Positions 8,278 through 17,613 of a stretch of 64,000 nt of DNA are shown piece by piece. The number at the start of each line of letters is the position of its first letter. Within the stretch, counting starts at the first letter, position 1. The DNA is taken from positions 4,278,001 to 4,342,000 of the forward strand of contig NZ_JADQDF010000001.1 in NCBI RefSeq assembly GCF_019263585.2, written 5' to 3'. The notes under the pieces were generated by a model. That model worked only from the letters and a program-made list of their open reading frames with translations. It ran no database searches and had not been told where the DNA came from. The translations under genes and the position numbers were made by a program. Origin of the DNA: Pseudonocardia oceani. GTDB taxonomy: Bacteria; Actinomycetota; Actinomycetes; Mycobacteriales; Pseudonocardiaceae.

Positions 8278-9123
8278 CTACGCGTTCTGGTTGGTGTCGG
8301 TCGCCGTGCCGCGCGGCTCGGGCACCGTCGGCTCCGAGACGGTGACCTCCTCCGCCTCGGCGGGCAGGAAGCCCTCGATCATGAACTTGAACAGGGCTCC
8401 GCCGATCAGGCCGCCGATGATCGGCGCGATGATCGGCAACCACCAGTAGGGCGTGCCGTTCTGGTCCACCCACGCCGTCTGGTAGCCGGTGATGTACGAG
8501 GCGAGCCGCGGGCCGAAGTCGCGCGCCGGGTTGATCGCGTAGCCCGCATTGGCGCCCCACGCCATGCCGATGCCGACGACGAGCAGGCCGACGACCACCG
8601 GTCCGAGGTTGGCCATCGGCGGGTTGTTCGCCGCCGTGGTCAGCGCGAAGATCACGAAGACGAGGATCGCGGTGCCGACGATCTGGTCGAAGAACGCCGT
8701 GCCGATGCCGACGCCGTCCGCGCCGTTGCCTGGGAGCGTCGAGAAGACGAACTGGGTGGCGACCGTGTGCATCGGGTCGACCTTGTTGATCAGGTCGGAG
8801 TAGACGAAGCGCACGATCAGCGCGGCCACGAACGCGCCGGCGGTCTGGGCGAGCGAGTAGGGCAGCACCTTGCGCCAGGAGAAGCCCTTGAAGGCCGCCA
8901 GCGCGATGGTGACGGCCGGGTTCAGGTGTGCCCCCGACAGCCGGGCCGCGACGTAGACACCCAGCGTCACGCCGATGCCCCACGCCCAGGTGATGGAGTC
9001 GTGGTCGCCGAGGCTGCCGTCGGGCGTGGTGACGACCTGCGCCACGACACCGACACCGAACAGGATGAGGATCATGGTGCCGAGGAACTCGGCACTCAGC
9101 TCCCCGACTAACGAGTTCTTCAT
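8278..9123 (-). CDS. glpF: Glycerol facilitator of the MIP/aquaporin family
   Basis: 281 residues with six hydrophobic helices and both channel signatures: NPA at 68-70 (GAHLNPAVT) and NPA at 199-201 followed by RD (GYAINPARDFGPR). The aspartate right after the second NPAR is typical of glyceroporins rather than water-only aquaporins, so facilitated glycerol entry is the likely role. First gene of the glpF-K-D operon. The IclR gene diverges from it, and a perfect operator-like palindrome lies about 87 bp upstream of its start. Confidence 0.93.
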   Translation of the reverse strand: MKNSLVGELSAEFLGTMILILFGVGVVAQVVTTPDGSLGDHDSITWAWGIGVTLGVYVAARLSGAHLNPAVTIALAAFKGFSWRKVLPYSLAQTAGAFVAALIVRFVYSDLINKVDPMHTVATQFVFSTLPGNGADGVGIGTAFFDQIVGTAILVFVIFALTTAANNPPMANLGPVVVGLLVVGIGMAWGANAGYAINPARDFGPRLASYITGYQTAWVDQNGTPYWWLPIIAPIIGGLIGGALFKFMIEGFLPAEAEEVTVSEPTVPEPRGTATDTNQNA

Positions 9124-9209
9124 CAGCGAAGTCCTCTCTCATCGGCCCACCCCCACAGCAGGCCGTGACCGAAAACTAGGAACGGCCACGATCGGGGTCA
9201 ACGCGAGGT

Positions 9210-9226
9210 GTTCGACATTGTCGAAC
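9210..9226. promoter_or_regulatory. Operator-like palindrome between glpF and the IclR regulator
   Basis: GTTCGACATTGTCGAAC is a perfect inverted repeat with 7-bp arms around ATT. IclR-family proteins commonly bind 15-bp palindromes of this layout. It lies between the divergent glpF and regulator genes, so it could control the glp operon and the regulator together. The binding protein is inferred from position only. Confidence 0.65.
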
Positions 9227-9270
9227 CGCCGTTCGGCCGCAGATCACACATCGGTCCTACAGTGGGTCGG

Positions 9271-10035
9271 GTGCCGGGTTCCATCCAGTCGATCGAGCGC
9301 GCCGCGGCCGTCCTCCGGCTGCTCGGCAGCACCGACCGGCCGCTGGGCATCAACGAGATCGCCGCGGCGCTGGACCTGCCCCGTCCCACCGCACACGGCA
9401 TCGTGCGGACGCTGCGGGAGGTCGGGTTCGTCGAGCAGGGCCCGTCCTCGCGCTACGTCCTGGGCGACGCCCTGCGCGAGCTGGGTCGCGGCGGCTGGGA
9501 CCGCCACGACCTGCGCGCCCGCGCCCTGAACTGGGCCGACTCGCTGGCCGGCAGCACCGGGCTCGCGGTGCAGATCGGGGTGCCCGACGCCGGGGCGGTG
9601 CGGCTGGTGCACCACGTCTTCCGCCCCGACGGCACGCCGCAGACCATCCGCACGGGCGAGGAGCAGCCGCTGCACGCCACGGCGCTGGGCAAGTGCCTGC
9701 TCGCCTTCGCCCCCGTCGCGACGCCGCCCCCGCGCGAGCTGTCGCTGACGCCCTACACCGGGCGCACCTGCGCGTCGCTCCCCGCGCTGGAGGCCCACCT
9801 CGCGGTCGCGCGGCGGCGGGGCTGGGCGGGCGACAGCGGGGAGTTCGAGCCCGGCACCGGGGGAGCGGCGGCGGCGCTGCGCGGCAGCGGCGGGCTGGTG
9901 GCGGGCGCGATCGGCGTCGTCGGGCCGGTGGAGGAGCTGTTCGGGATCGGCGGGGAGCTGCGGCCGGCGGTCGCGGTGCACCTCGTCGCCGCGGCCCGGG
10001 AGATCTCGGCCTCGCTGGTGGTGGGCACGCCGTGA
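9271..10035 (+). CDS. IclR-family regulator of the glycerol genes (GylR/GlpR role)
   Basis: 254 residues from GTG 9271, with a weaker GTG at 9262 and an open frame from 9208. An N-terminal winged helix-turn-helix (about residues 8-65: SIQSIERAAAVLRLLG...INEIAAALDLPRPTAHGIVRTL) is followed by the IclR effector domain with the LHATALGKCLLA segment. Actinomycete glycerol operons are classically controlled by IclR-type GylR. Here the gene diverges from glpF and is followed after about 16 bp by a second glycerol kinase gene, so it probably senses glycerol or glycerol 3-phosphate. The specific effector is inference. Confidence 0.85.
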   Translation: MPGSIQSIERAAAVLRLLGSTDRPLGINEIAAALDLPRPTAHGIVRTLREVGFVEQGPSSRYVLGDALRELGRGGWDRHDLRARALNWADSLAGSTGLAVQIGVPDAGAVRLVHHVFRPDGTPQTIRTGEEQPLHATALGKCLLAFAPVATPPPRELSLTPYTGRTCASLPALEAHLAVARRRGWAGDSGEFEPGTGGAAAALRGSGGLVAGAIGVVGPVEELFGIGGELRPAVAVHLVAAAREISASLVVGTP

Positions 10036-10051
10036 GGGGGTGGCGGGCGTG

Positions 10052-11575
<1,524 letters not shown>

Positions 11576-11579
11576 GCGC

Positions 11580-12227
11580 TCACCGGGACCACGTCGCGTC
11601 GCCGGTGAGGGTGTCGGCGAGCTCGTCGGCGTCGGCCACGACCTTCTGCGCCCCCACCAGCTCGCCCGGCCCGGCGTAGCCCCACGACACCCCGATCGTC
11701 GGGATGCCGAAGGCGGCGGCGCCGTCGACGTCGTGGTGGCGGTCGCCGACCATGACGACCGGTTCGCGGGACGGGTCGAGGCCGAGCCGCTCGAGCACCG
11801 AGGCGATGACGGCGGCCTTGCCCAGGCGTCCGTTCGGCTGGTCGGCGCCGCCGACGAGGGCGAAGAACCCCGCGATGCCGACGCCGTCGACGATCCGGCG
11901 GGCGACGTGCTCGGGCTTCGACGTGGCGATGGCCAGGCGCAGCCCGCCCAGGCGCTCCAGCAGGCCGACGGTGCCCGGGTAGAGCGGCGTCCGGGTGGCC
12001 GCGACGGCGTCGTAGGTGGAGCGGTAGACCGTGATCGCGGCGGCGGTCTGCTCGGCGGTGAGGCCGAGCGCGGGCAGCGCCGTCTCGAACGGCGGGCCGA
12101 CGAGCGGGAGCAGCTCGGCCGGCGTGCGGGTCACCCCGATCGTGGCCAGTGCGGCGGACAGGTGCGTGGTGATGAGGGCGGCGGAGTCGACGAGGGTGCC
12201 GTCGAGGTCCAGCAGGACGGTGCGCAC
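11580..12227 (-). CDS. HAD-superfamily phosphatase, phosphoglycolate phosphatase-like
   Basis: 215 residues from a GTG at 12227. The nucleophile motif DLDGTLVDS is at residues 7-15, motif II threonine/serine is in IATSKPEH, and motif III/IV GDRHHDVDGA lies near residue 158. The cap is the four-helix C1 type seen in Gph/PgmB-like enzymes. These hydrolyse small phosphate esters such as 2-phosphoglycolate. It is convergent with the second glpK (4 bp apart), so it is not part of that operon. Substrate not determinable. Confidence 0.82.
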   Translation of the reverse strand: MRTVLLDLDGTLVDSAALITTHLSAALATIGVTRTPAELLPLVGPPFETALPALGLTAEQTAAAITVYRSTYDAVAATRTPLYPGTVGLLERLGGLRLAIATSKPEHVARRIVDGVGIAGFFALVGGADQPNGRLGKAAVIASVLERLGLDPSREPVVMVGDRHHDVDGAAAFGIPTIGVSWGYAGPGELVGAQKVVADADELADTLTGDATWSR

Positions 12228-12497
12228 TGCGACGAGCCTACGGCGTGGCCCGGTAGGAGACAGATCACACCGGGCCCGGGCGGTGCGGCGGCCCGAACCG
12301 GGTTCGCGGACCGTCTTCCGGGATCGCCGGAACACGGCTCGGCACCGGGACGCCGCGCCGCACTCCACCCCTCTACGACAGTAGGTACTCCTTCCGCCAC
12401 TCGCGCGTCGACCGTGCACCGGAGTGACGATTCCGCTGGTCGTGGGCGGGTACCAGTCCCTTCGCAGTGACGCGAGAGGTCGACGAGAGGGACAGCC

Positions 12498-13682
12498 ATG
12501 GCAGAGGTAACCGGCCCCCGGACCGGGGTCGCGATCATCGGGCTGGGCGGGGCGGTCGCGACGACCGCCGTCGCCGGCATCGAGCAGCTCCGGCTCGGCA
12601 CGATCGGTACCGACGGCCTCCCGCTGGCGCATCGCACCGAGCTCGCGCCCTACGAGTCGCTGGTGTTCGGCGGGTGGGATCTCGACGGCGGCGACCTCGC
12701 GAAGGCCGCCGCGGTGCACCGCGTCATCGAGCCGGCGCAGCTCGACGCCGTCGCCGAGCCCCTCGCGTCGATCACGCCGTGGCCCGCGGTGGCCGACCCG
12801 GCCTACTGCCGCAACGCCGTCGGCGCGAACGTCGTGCCCGTCGGGCCGCTGCGCGAGCGCGTCGCCCACCTGCGCGACGACCTGCGCCGCTTCCGCGAGG
12901 AGCGGTCGCTCGACACCGTCGTCGTCGTCAACCTGGCCTCGACCGAGTCGTGGCCGGACCGCACGTCGGCCATCCTGGGCGACCTCGACACGTTCGAGAA
13001 GGGCCTCGACCTCGACGACCCGGTGATCACGCCCGGGATGGTCTACGCCTACGCCGCGATCACCGAGGGCTGCCCGTTCGTCAACTTCACCCCGAGCCTC
13101 GGCCCGGACGTGCCCGCCCTGCTGGAGCTGGCCGCGCGCGAGAACGTGCCGGTGGCGGGCAAGGACGGCAAGACCGGGCAGACGATGGTGAAGACGGTGC
13201 TGGCGCCGGCGTTCCGCTCGCGCGCGCTCACCGTCGAGGGCTGGTACTCGACCAACATCCTGGGCAACCGCGACGGCCAGATCCTCGACGACCCGTCGTC
13301 GTTGGCGAGCAAGCTGGACACGAAGGGGTCGGTGCTCGACTCGATCCTGGGCTACGACGTCGGCGACCACGTGGTGCGGATCGACTACTACCGCCCGCGC
13401 GGCGACGCCAAGGAGGCCTGGGACAACATCGACCTCGTCGGCTTCATGGGCCAGCGGATGCAGATGAAGATCGACTTCCTGTGCCGGGACTCGATCCTCG
13501 CGGCGCCGCTGGTGCTGGAGCTAGTGCGCCTGGTCGCCGAGGCCGCGCGGCGCGGCGAGGGCGGCGCGCAGGAGCAGCTGGGGTACTTCTTCAAGCAGCC
13601 GATGACGTCCGACGGCCGCGTGCCCGAGCACGCGCTGCACCTGCAGGAGCAGGTGCTGCTGGACTGGCTGGACAGGGCGTGA
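12498..13682 (+). CDS. Inositol-3-phosphate synthase family protein, first gene of the YcaO operon
   Basis: 394 residues from ATG 12498, preceded by GAGAGGGA. The NAD-binding motif GVAIIGLGGAVATT is at about 9-22, and the catalytic region VAGKDGKTGQTMVKT with a following TNILGNRDG is conserved. The family converts glucose 6-phosphate to 1L-myo-inositol 1-phosphate by an oxidation-aldol-reduction cycle. A separate housekeeping Ino1 for mycothiol and phosphatidylinositol would be expected elsewhere. This copy heads a tightly coupled operon containing a glycosyltransferase and a PIG-L deacetylase, so it probably supplies a cyclitol phosphate to a dedicated pathway. Product identity is inferred from the family. 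Confidence 0.85.
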   Translation: MAEVTGPRTGVAIIGLGGAVATTAVAGIEQLRLGTIGTDGLPLAHRTELAPYESLVFGGWDLDGGDLAKAAAVHRVIEPAQLDAVAEPLASITPWPAVADPAYCRNAVGANVVPVGPLRERVAHLRDDLRRFREERSLDTVVVVNLASTESWPDRTSAILGDLDTFEKGLDLDDPVITPGMVYAYAAITEGCPFVNFTPSLGPDVPALLELAARENVPVAGKDGKTGQTMVKTVLAPAFRSRALTVEGWYSTNILGNRDGQILDDPSSLASKLDTKGSVLDSILGYDVGDHVVRIDYYRPRGDAKEAWDNIDLVGFMGQRMQMKIDFLCRDSILAAPLVLELVRLVAEAARRGEGGAQEQLGYFFKQPMTSDGRVPEHALHLQEQVLLDWLDRA

Positions 13683-14590
13683 CGGAGGTGCCCGCCGCGC
13701 GGCTGGCGGCGGTGACACCGCTGTTCCGGGAGGTCACCGACCTCAAGCGGGTGCGGGTCGCGCACGCGGAGGGCTCGGTGGCGGACCGGTCGTTCGCGCG
13801 GGCCTGGGCGGCGGTCCTCGGCGGCGCCGACGAGGGCGCCGTCGCGGACGCGGAGTGCGCGGCGGCGCTGGCCGGCGCCCGGCTGGCCGGGATCGACGCC
13901 GACGTCCTGGCGGCCACGGGGGTCGCCGACCCCGCTGCGGTGCTGCGGCGGGCGATCGACGAGGTGGCCGGTCCGCTGCACCCCGCGACGGTGGCCCGGG
14001 TCCGGGTCGCCCCGCCGGTGGCGGTGGAGCCCGTGGCGCCGCCCCCGTTCGTCGACGCCCTGCGCCGCCAGCCGCGGGCGGGGGCGACCGCACCGGGGCG
14101 GCCGCGGCTCGTCGTCGAGCCGCCGGAGGACCACGCGGAGCACTGCTGGGCCGTCGCCGTCCTCGGGGCGCTGCTGGCCGACGACCTCGGCGCCGACCCG
14201 GGCGCGGTGTTCCTGCTCGGGCTCGCCCACCACCTGCACAACGCGGCGCTGCCCGACGCCGGGTTCGCGGGGGAGACGCTGCTGGGGGCGGAGCTCGACC
14301 CGCTCGTGGAGCGGCTCACCGAACGCGAGCTCGCGACGCTGCCCGACCCGCTGGCCGGGCGCGTGCGCGACCTGCTCGCGCTGCGGGCCGACGCCGACAC
14401 CCCGGTCGGGCGGGCCTTCCACGCGGCCGACGTCCTCGACCGCGTGCTGCAGGTCCACCACCACGCCCGCGCGGCCGCGTTCACCCCCGCGCAGGCGCTC
14501 GACGACCTCGACCTCGTGCACGCCGGGCCCGTCACCGGCTACCACGACGCCGTCCTCGCGGCGGCCGGTCTCGCGGTGGCCGGGTCGTGA
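13679..14590 (+). CDS. HD-domain-like protein with an unusual N-terminal helical region
   Basis: 303 residues from GTG 13679, overlapping the ino1 stop by 4 bp. The N-terminal 100 residues are helical and unassigned (TPLFREVTDLKRVRVAHAEG). From about residue 155 a metal-dependent HD-type phosphohydrolase pattern appears: DHAEHCWAVAVLGALLA, then GLAHHLHNA, then FHAADVLDRVLQ with a final Asp. The usual HD pair reads HH here, so the metal site may be altered. It could hydrolyse a phosphorylated intermediate made by the neighbouring synthase, but this is inference from context. Confidence 0.55.
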   Translation: MTEVPAARLAAVTPLFREVTDLKRVRVAHAEGSVADRSFARAWAAVLGGADEGAVADAECAAALAGARLAGIDADVLAATGVADPAAVLRRAIDEVAGPLHPATVARVRVAPPVAVEPVAPPPFVDALRRQPRAGATAPGRPRLVVEPPEDHAEHCWAVAVLGALLADDLGADPGAVFLLGLAHHLHNAALPDAGFAGETLLGAELDPLVERLTERELATLPDPLAGRVRDLLALRADADTPVGRAFHAADVLDRVLQVHHHARAAAFTPAQALDDLDLVHAGPVTGYHDAVLAAAGLAVAGS

Positions 14591-15717
14591 CCGCATCCGC
14601 CTGGGTGGCCGCCGACGGCACCCCGCTGCGCGCCGACTCGCGGGCGACCCTCACCGACGGGGAGCGGCGCTGGCCGGTCGTCTCGGGGATCGCGTGGCTG
14701 CGGGCCGGGCGTGACGAGGTGCGGGAGCGGGCCGTCGCCGCGCTCGACGACGGCGACCCCGACGGCGCGGCGGTGGCCCTGCTCGCCGACGCCGACGACT
14801 GGTGGGACGAGCCGCCACCGCCCCCGGAGCGGCTCCGGGCGGCGCTGCACTCGCGGACGCTGCGCGACGCCGTGACGCTTCTCGGACTCGGCCGCGTCGG
14901 CGTCTACTTCCTGCACCGGTGGTCGGACCCGAGCTGGCTCGCCGCTCTCGCGCTCACCGCCGCGCACCCGCCCGCCGGGCGTCCGGTCGTCGACCTCGCC
15001 TGCGGGGCCGGGCACCTGCTGCGCCACCTCGCCTCGCACGGGCACCGCGACCTCGTCGGCGTCGACGTGGTGTTCGCGAAGCTGTGGCTGGCGCACCGGT
15101 TCGTGCTGCCGGCCGGGGCGGCGTCGCTCGTGTGCGCCGACCTCACCGCGCCCTGGCCGCTGCCCCCGCCCGAGCGGCCGCGGCACGTCGCCTGCCACGA
15201 CGCGCTGTACTTCCTGCCCGACAAGGAGCGGGTGGTCGAGCGGGCGCGGGCGGCGGCGGGCGACGGGGGAGCGGTGCTGCTCGGGCACTGCCACAACGCC
15301 GAGCACCCGGCCGGGCGCTCGGGCCTGCCGCTCGACGCGCCCGCGTGGACGGCGCTGCTGCCCGGCTCGGCGACCTACGCGGAGGAGGAGCTGACGGCCG
15401 CGGCCGTCGAGGACCGCATCCCGCTGCCCGCGACGCCCGCCGAGCTGATGGGCACCGAGGCCGTGGGGCTGGCCGACGACGACGCGGCGGTCCCGCCCGA
15501 CCGCACGCTGCTGCGGCCCGCGCCCGGCGCGTCCCTGCGCCCCAACCCCCTCTACGGCGACCCCGGCGGCCCGCGCGGCCGGATCTGGCCGCACGTGCGG
15601 TGGGCGGAGGAGTACGGCCCGCGGGCGGAGCGGTACTTCCCGGAGCGCTGGACGCCCCTGCCCGTCGCCGACGCCGTGCGGCGCCGGCTGCTGCTCGACC
15701 TGCCGGACCGGTGGTGA
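14587..15717 (+). CDS. Class I SAM-dependent methyltransferase with N-terminal Trm112-like segment
   Basis: 376 residues, GTG 14587 overlapping the preceding stop (GTGA). The first 40 residues carry a short GERRWPVVSGIAWL hairpin like the Trm112-type N-terminus of some small-molecule methyltransferases. The SAM-binding motif I VVDLACGAGHLLRHL lies around 134-148, and an acidic residue (VGVDVVF) follows at the right spacing. The C-terminal 120 residues are proline-rich with few family marks. It probably methylates an intermediate of the operon's product. Methyl acceptor unknown. Confidence 0.75.
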   Translation: MTASAWVAADGTPLRADSRATLTDGERRWPVVSGIAWLRAGRDEVRERAVAALDDGDPDGAAVALLADADDWWDEPPPPPERLRAALHSRTLRDAVTLLGLGRVGVYFLHRWSDPSWLAALALTAAHPPAGRPVVDLACGAGHLLRHLASHGHRDLVGVDVVFAKLWLAHRFVLPAGAASLVCADLTAPWPLPPPERPRHVACHDALYFLPDKERVVERARAAAGDGGAVLLGHCHNAEHPAGRSGLPLDAPAWTALLPGSATYAEEELTAAAVEDRIPLPATPAELMGTEAVGLADDDAAVPPDRTLLRPAPGASLRPNPLYGDPGGPRGRIWPHVRWAEEYGPRAERYFPERWTPLPVADAVRRRLLLDLPDRW

Positions 15718-16787
15718 GGGTGGTCGGGGCCGTGGACGGAACCGTGAACTGGGGCGTCGTGGGCTGCGGCTGGGTGGCGCGCGACCACGTGCTGCCCGGG
15801 CTACGGGCGGTGGCGGGCGCGCGGGTGGTGGGGGTGCACGACCGGGACCCCGTGGCGGCGCGGGCGGCGGTGGCGGCGTACGGCGGGGCCCTCCCCGAGG
15901 GTCAGGAAAGCCACGTTCCTGCCACCACGTTGCGGGAACGTGGCTTTCCTGCAACTCCGGAAGCCCTCGACTCCCTCCTCCAGCTCCCCGACCTCCACGC
16001 CCTCTACCTCGCCACCCCCACCCACACCCACCCCGCCGTGGTGGCCGCCGTCGCCTCCTCCGGCCTCGCGCTGCTCTGCGAGAAGCCCCTCGCCCCCGAC
16101 GTCGCCGGGGCGCAGGAGCTGGTCGACGCCGCCCCCGCACTGGCCGGCACCGCTTTCGACCAGCGCTTCCACCCCGCCCACCGCCGGATCGCGGAGATCG
16201 TGGCGGCCGGGGAGCTGGGCACGGTCACCGCGGTGCGGATCGTCTACGGCTGCTGGCTGCCACCGGACTGGTCGCCCGACGGCGCGCCGCAGCACAACTG
16301 GCGCGTCGACCCGGGCGGCGGCGCGGTCATCGACCTCGCCCCGCACGGCGTCGACCTCGTCGGCACCCTGCTCGGCGGCGACGACCTCGTCGCGCTCTCC
16401 GTCCTCACCCGCACGCGCGTCCACGACTACCCCGTCGACGACGGCGGCGTCCTCGCCGGGCACACCGCGGGCGGCGTCCTGTACTCCGCGCACGTCTCCT
16501 TCGCCACGCCCGACGCCCTCCCGCGACGCCGCCTGGAGGTGGTCGGGACGCGCGCGCAGCTCGTCGCCGTCGACACCCTCGGCCAGACCCCCGGCGGCAC
16601 CCTCACCCGGATCGACGCCACCACGGGCGAGGCCGTCGACGTCCCGTTCGACACCACCACCAGTCCCTTCACAGCGCAGCTCGCCGCGTTCTCGGCCGCG
16701 GTCGCGGGCACGGCGGACTGGCCCTACCCGCTGCACCGCGACCTCGCCCTGCACACCCTGCTGCTCACCGCGCTCGAGAGGACCTGA
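15714..16787 (+). CDS. Gfo/Idh/MocA-family NAD(P)-dependent oxidoreductase carrying an inserted palindrome
   Basis: 357 residues from GTG 15714 (GTGA overlap with the previous gene; GTG 15744 is an alternative). An N-terminal Rossmann motif GVVGCGWVARDH is followed by YLATPTHTH and CEKPLA, where Lys124 is the usual catalytic/NAD-site lysine. A DPGGGAVIDLAPHGVDL segment follows in the C-terminal domain. The family oxidises or reduces sugars and cyclitols such as inositol. Residues about 64-80 are encoded by a 49-bp perfect palindrome not expected in the family, yet the frame is kept. In this operon it likely oxidises a cyclitol or sugar hydroxyl. Confidence 0.83.
   Translation: MRVVGAVDGTVNWGVVGCGWVARDHVLPGLRAVAGARVVGVHDRDPVAARAAVAAYGGALPEGQESHVPATTLRERGFPATPEALDSLLQLPDLHALYLATPTHTHPAVVAAVASSGLALLCEKPLAPDVAGAQELVDAAPALAGTAFDQRFHPAHRRIAEIVAAGELGTVTAVRIVYGCWLPPDWSPDGAPQHNWRVDPGGGAVIDLAPHGVDLVGTLLGGDDLVALSVLTRTRVHDYPVDDGGVLAGHTAGGVLYSAHVSFATPDALPRRRLEVVGTRAQLVAVDTLGQTPGGTLTRIDATTGEAVDVPFDTTTSPFTAQLAAFSAAVAGTADWPYPLHRDLALHTLLLTALERT
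15903..15951. repeat. Palindromic element embedded in frame in the Gfo/Idh gene
   Basis: Arms 15903-15919 and 15935-15951 are exact 17-bp reverse complements with a 15-bp loop. The segment replaces the usual short link between the Rossmann beta-alpha units with about 17 extra residues (QESHVPATTLRERGFPA). Arm sequence CAGGAAAGCCACGTTCC is A/T-richer than the surrounding coding DNA. This looks like an inserted palindromic element tolerated as protein. Confidence 0.7.
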
Positions 16788-16788
16788 C

Positions 16789-17613
16789 ATGCCCCTCCGC
16801 CCCTACTCGTGCGACAACTGCGGTCACTGGCAGCGCTGGTTCGCCGAACCACCGTCCTGCCCGGTGTGCACCGACGTCCGCAACGCCCTGCCCGAGGACG
16901 GCTGGGCCTGGACGACGCCCGACGACCTCGCCGACCGCACCGCGCGCTGGGCCGAGGTCGCGCCGGGGGTCACCGGGTTCTGGTGCGAGCCGCAGATCGG
17001 GCTCGGCACCACCGGCTGGGTGCTGGAGACCGACGCCGGGCCCGTCGGCTGGGAGGGCGCCGGCTTCTACCCGCCCGAGGCGCTGGCCGAGCTGCGGCGG
17101 CGGGGCGGGCTGGTCGCGCTGGGCGCGAGCCACGTCCACGGCTACGGCGCGCTGTGGCAGCTGCAGGACGAGCTGGCCCCGCCCGTCCTCGCGATCGACG
17201 TCCGCGACCTCGCCTGGACCAAGGCCTTCGTCGTCACCTGGCCCACCGACGCGCGCCACGAGCTGGCGCCGGGACTGGTGATGCACCGGTCCGGCGGCCA
17301 CTTCCCCGGCCACGCCGTCCTGCACGACGAGCGCCGCGGGATCCTGTTCGTCGGCGACCTGCTCAAGGTCGACCTCGACGGCGACCGGCCGGTCGGGCTC
17401 AGCTGCCACAAGGCCTACCACGCCCAGATCCCGCTCTCCCACGACGAGATCCGCGAGGCCCGCGCGCTGGTGGAGCGCCTGGACTTCGAGGCCGTCGCCA
17501 CGCCGTTCGAGTTCGCCGCGCCCGTGACGCAGAAGCAGGTGCTCGCGCTGTTCGACCACCACCTCGGGCGGCAGCCGCTGGCGGGGCCGGTGCCGCTCGA
17601 GGAGCTGACGTGA
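16789..17613 (+). CDS. Metallo-beta-lactamase-fold protein with N-terminal zinc ribbon
   Basis: 274 residues, ATG 16789 one base after the preceding stop. The N-terminus has a rubredoxin-like double CxxC (Cys8/11 and Cys24/27: SCDNCGHW...SCPVCTD). The remainder follows a metallo-beta-lactamase layout: a HVH pair at 115-117, a GGHFPGHAVLH strand, and a GDLLKVDLDG aspartate. The full HxHxDH signature is not kept, so hydrolytic activity is uncertain. It may instead bind metal and act as a redox or accessory protein. Position between the dehydrogenase and YcaO genes makes it part of the same pathway. Confidence 0.6.
   Translation: MPLRPYSCDNCGHWQRWFAEPPSCPVCTDVRNALPEDGWAWTTPDDLADRTARWAEVAPGVTGFWCEPQIGLGTTGWVLETDAGPVGWEGAGFYPPEALAELRRRGGLVALGASHVHGYGALWQLQDELAPPVLAIDVRDLAWTKAFVVTWPTDARHELAPGLVMHRSGGHFPGHAVLHDERRGILFVGDLLKVDLDGDRPVGLSCHKAYHAQIPLSHDEIREARALVERLDFEAVATPFEFAAPVTQKQVLALFDHHLGRQPLAGPVPLEELT

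Noticed and set aside
4967..8449. 1160-residue open frame on the + strand
   Set aside because: It is antisense to glpD and glpK, whose motifs are complete; long shadow frames are normal at this GC content.
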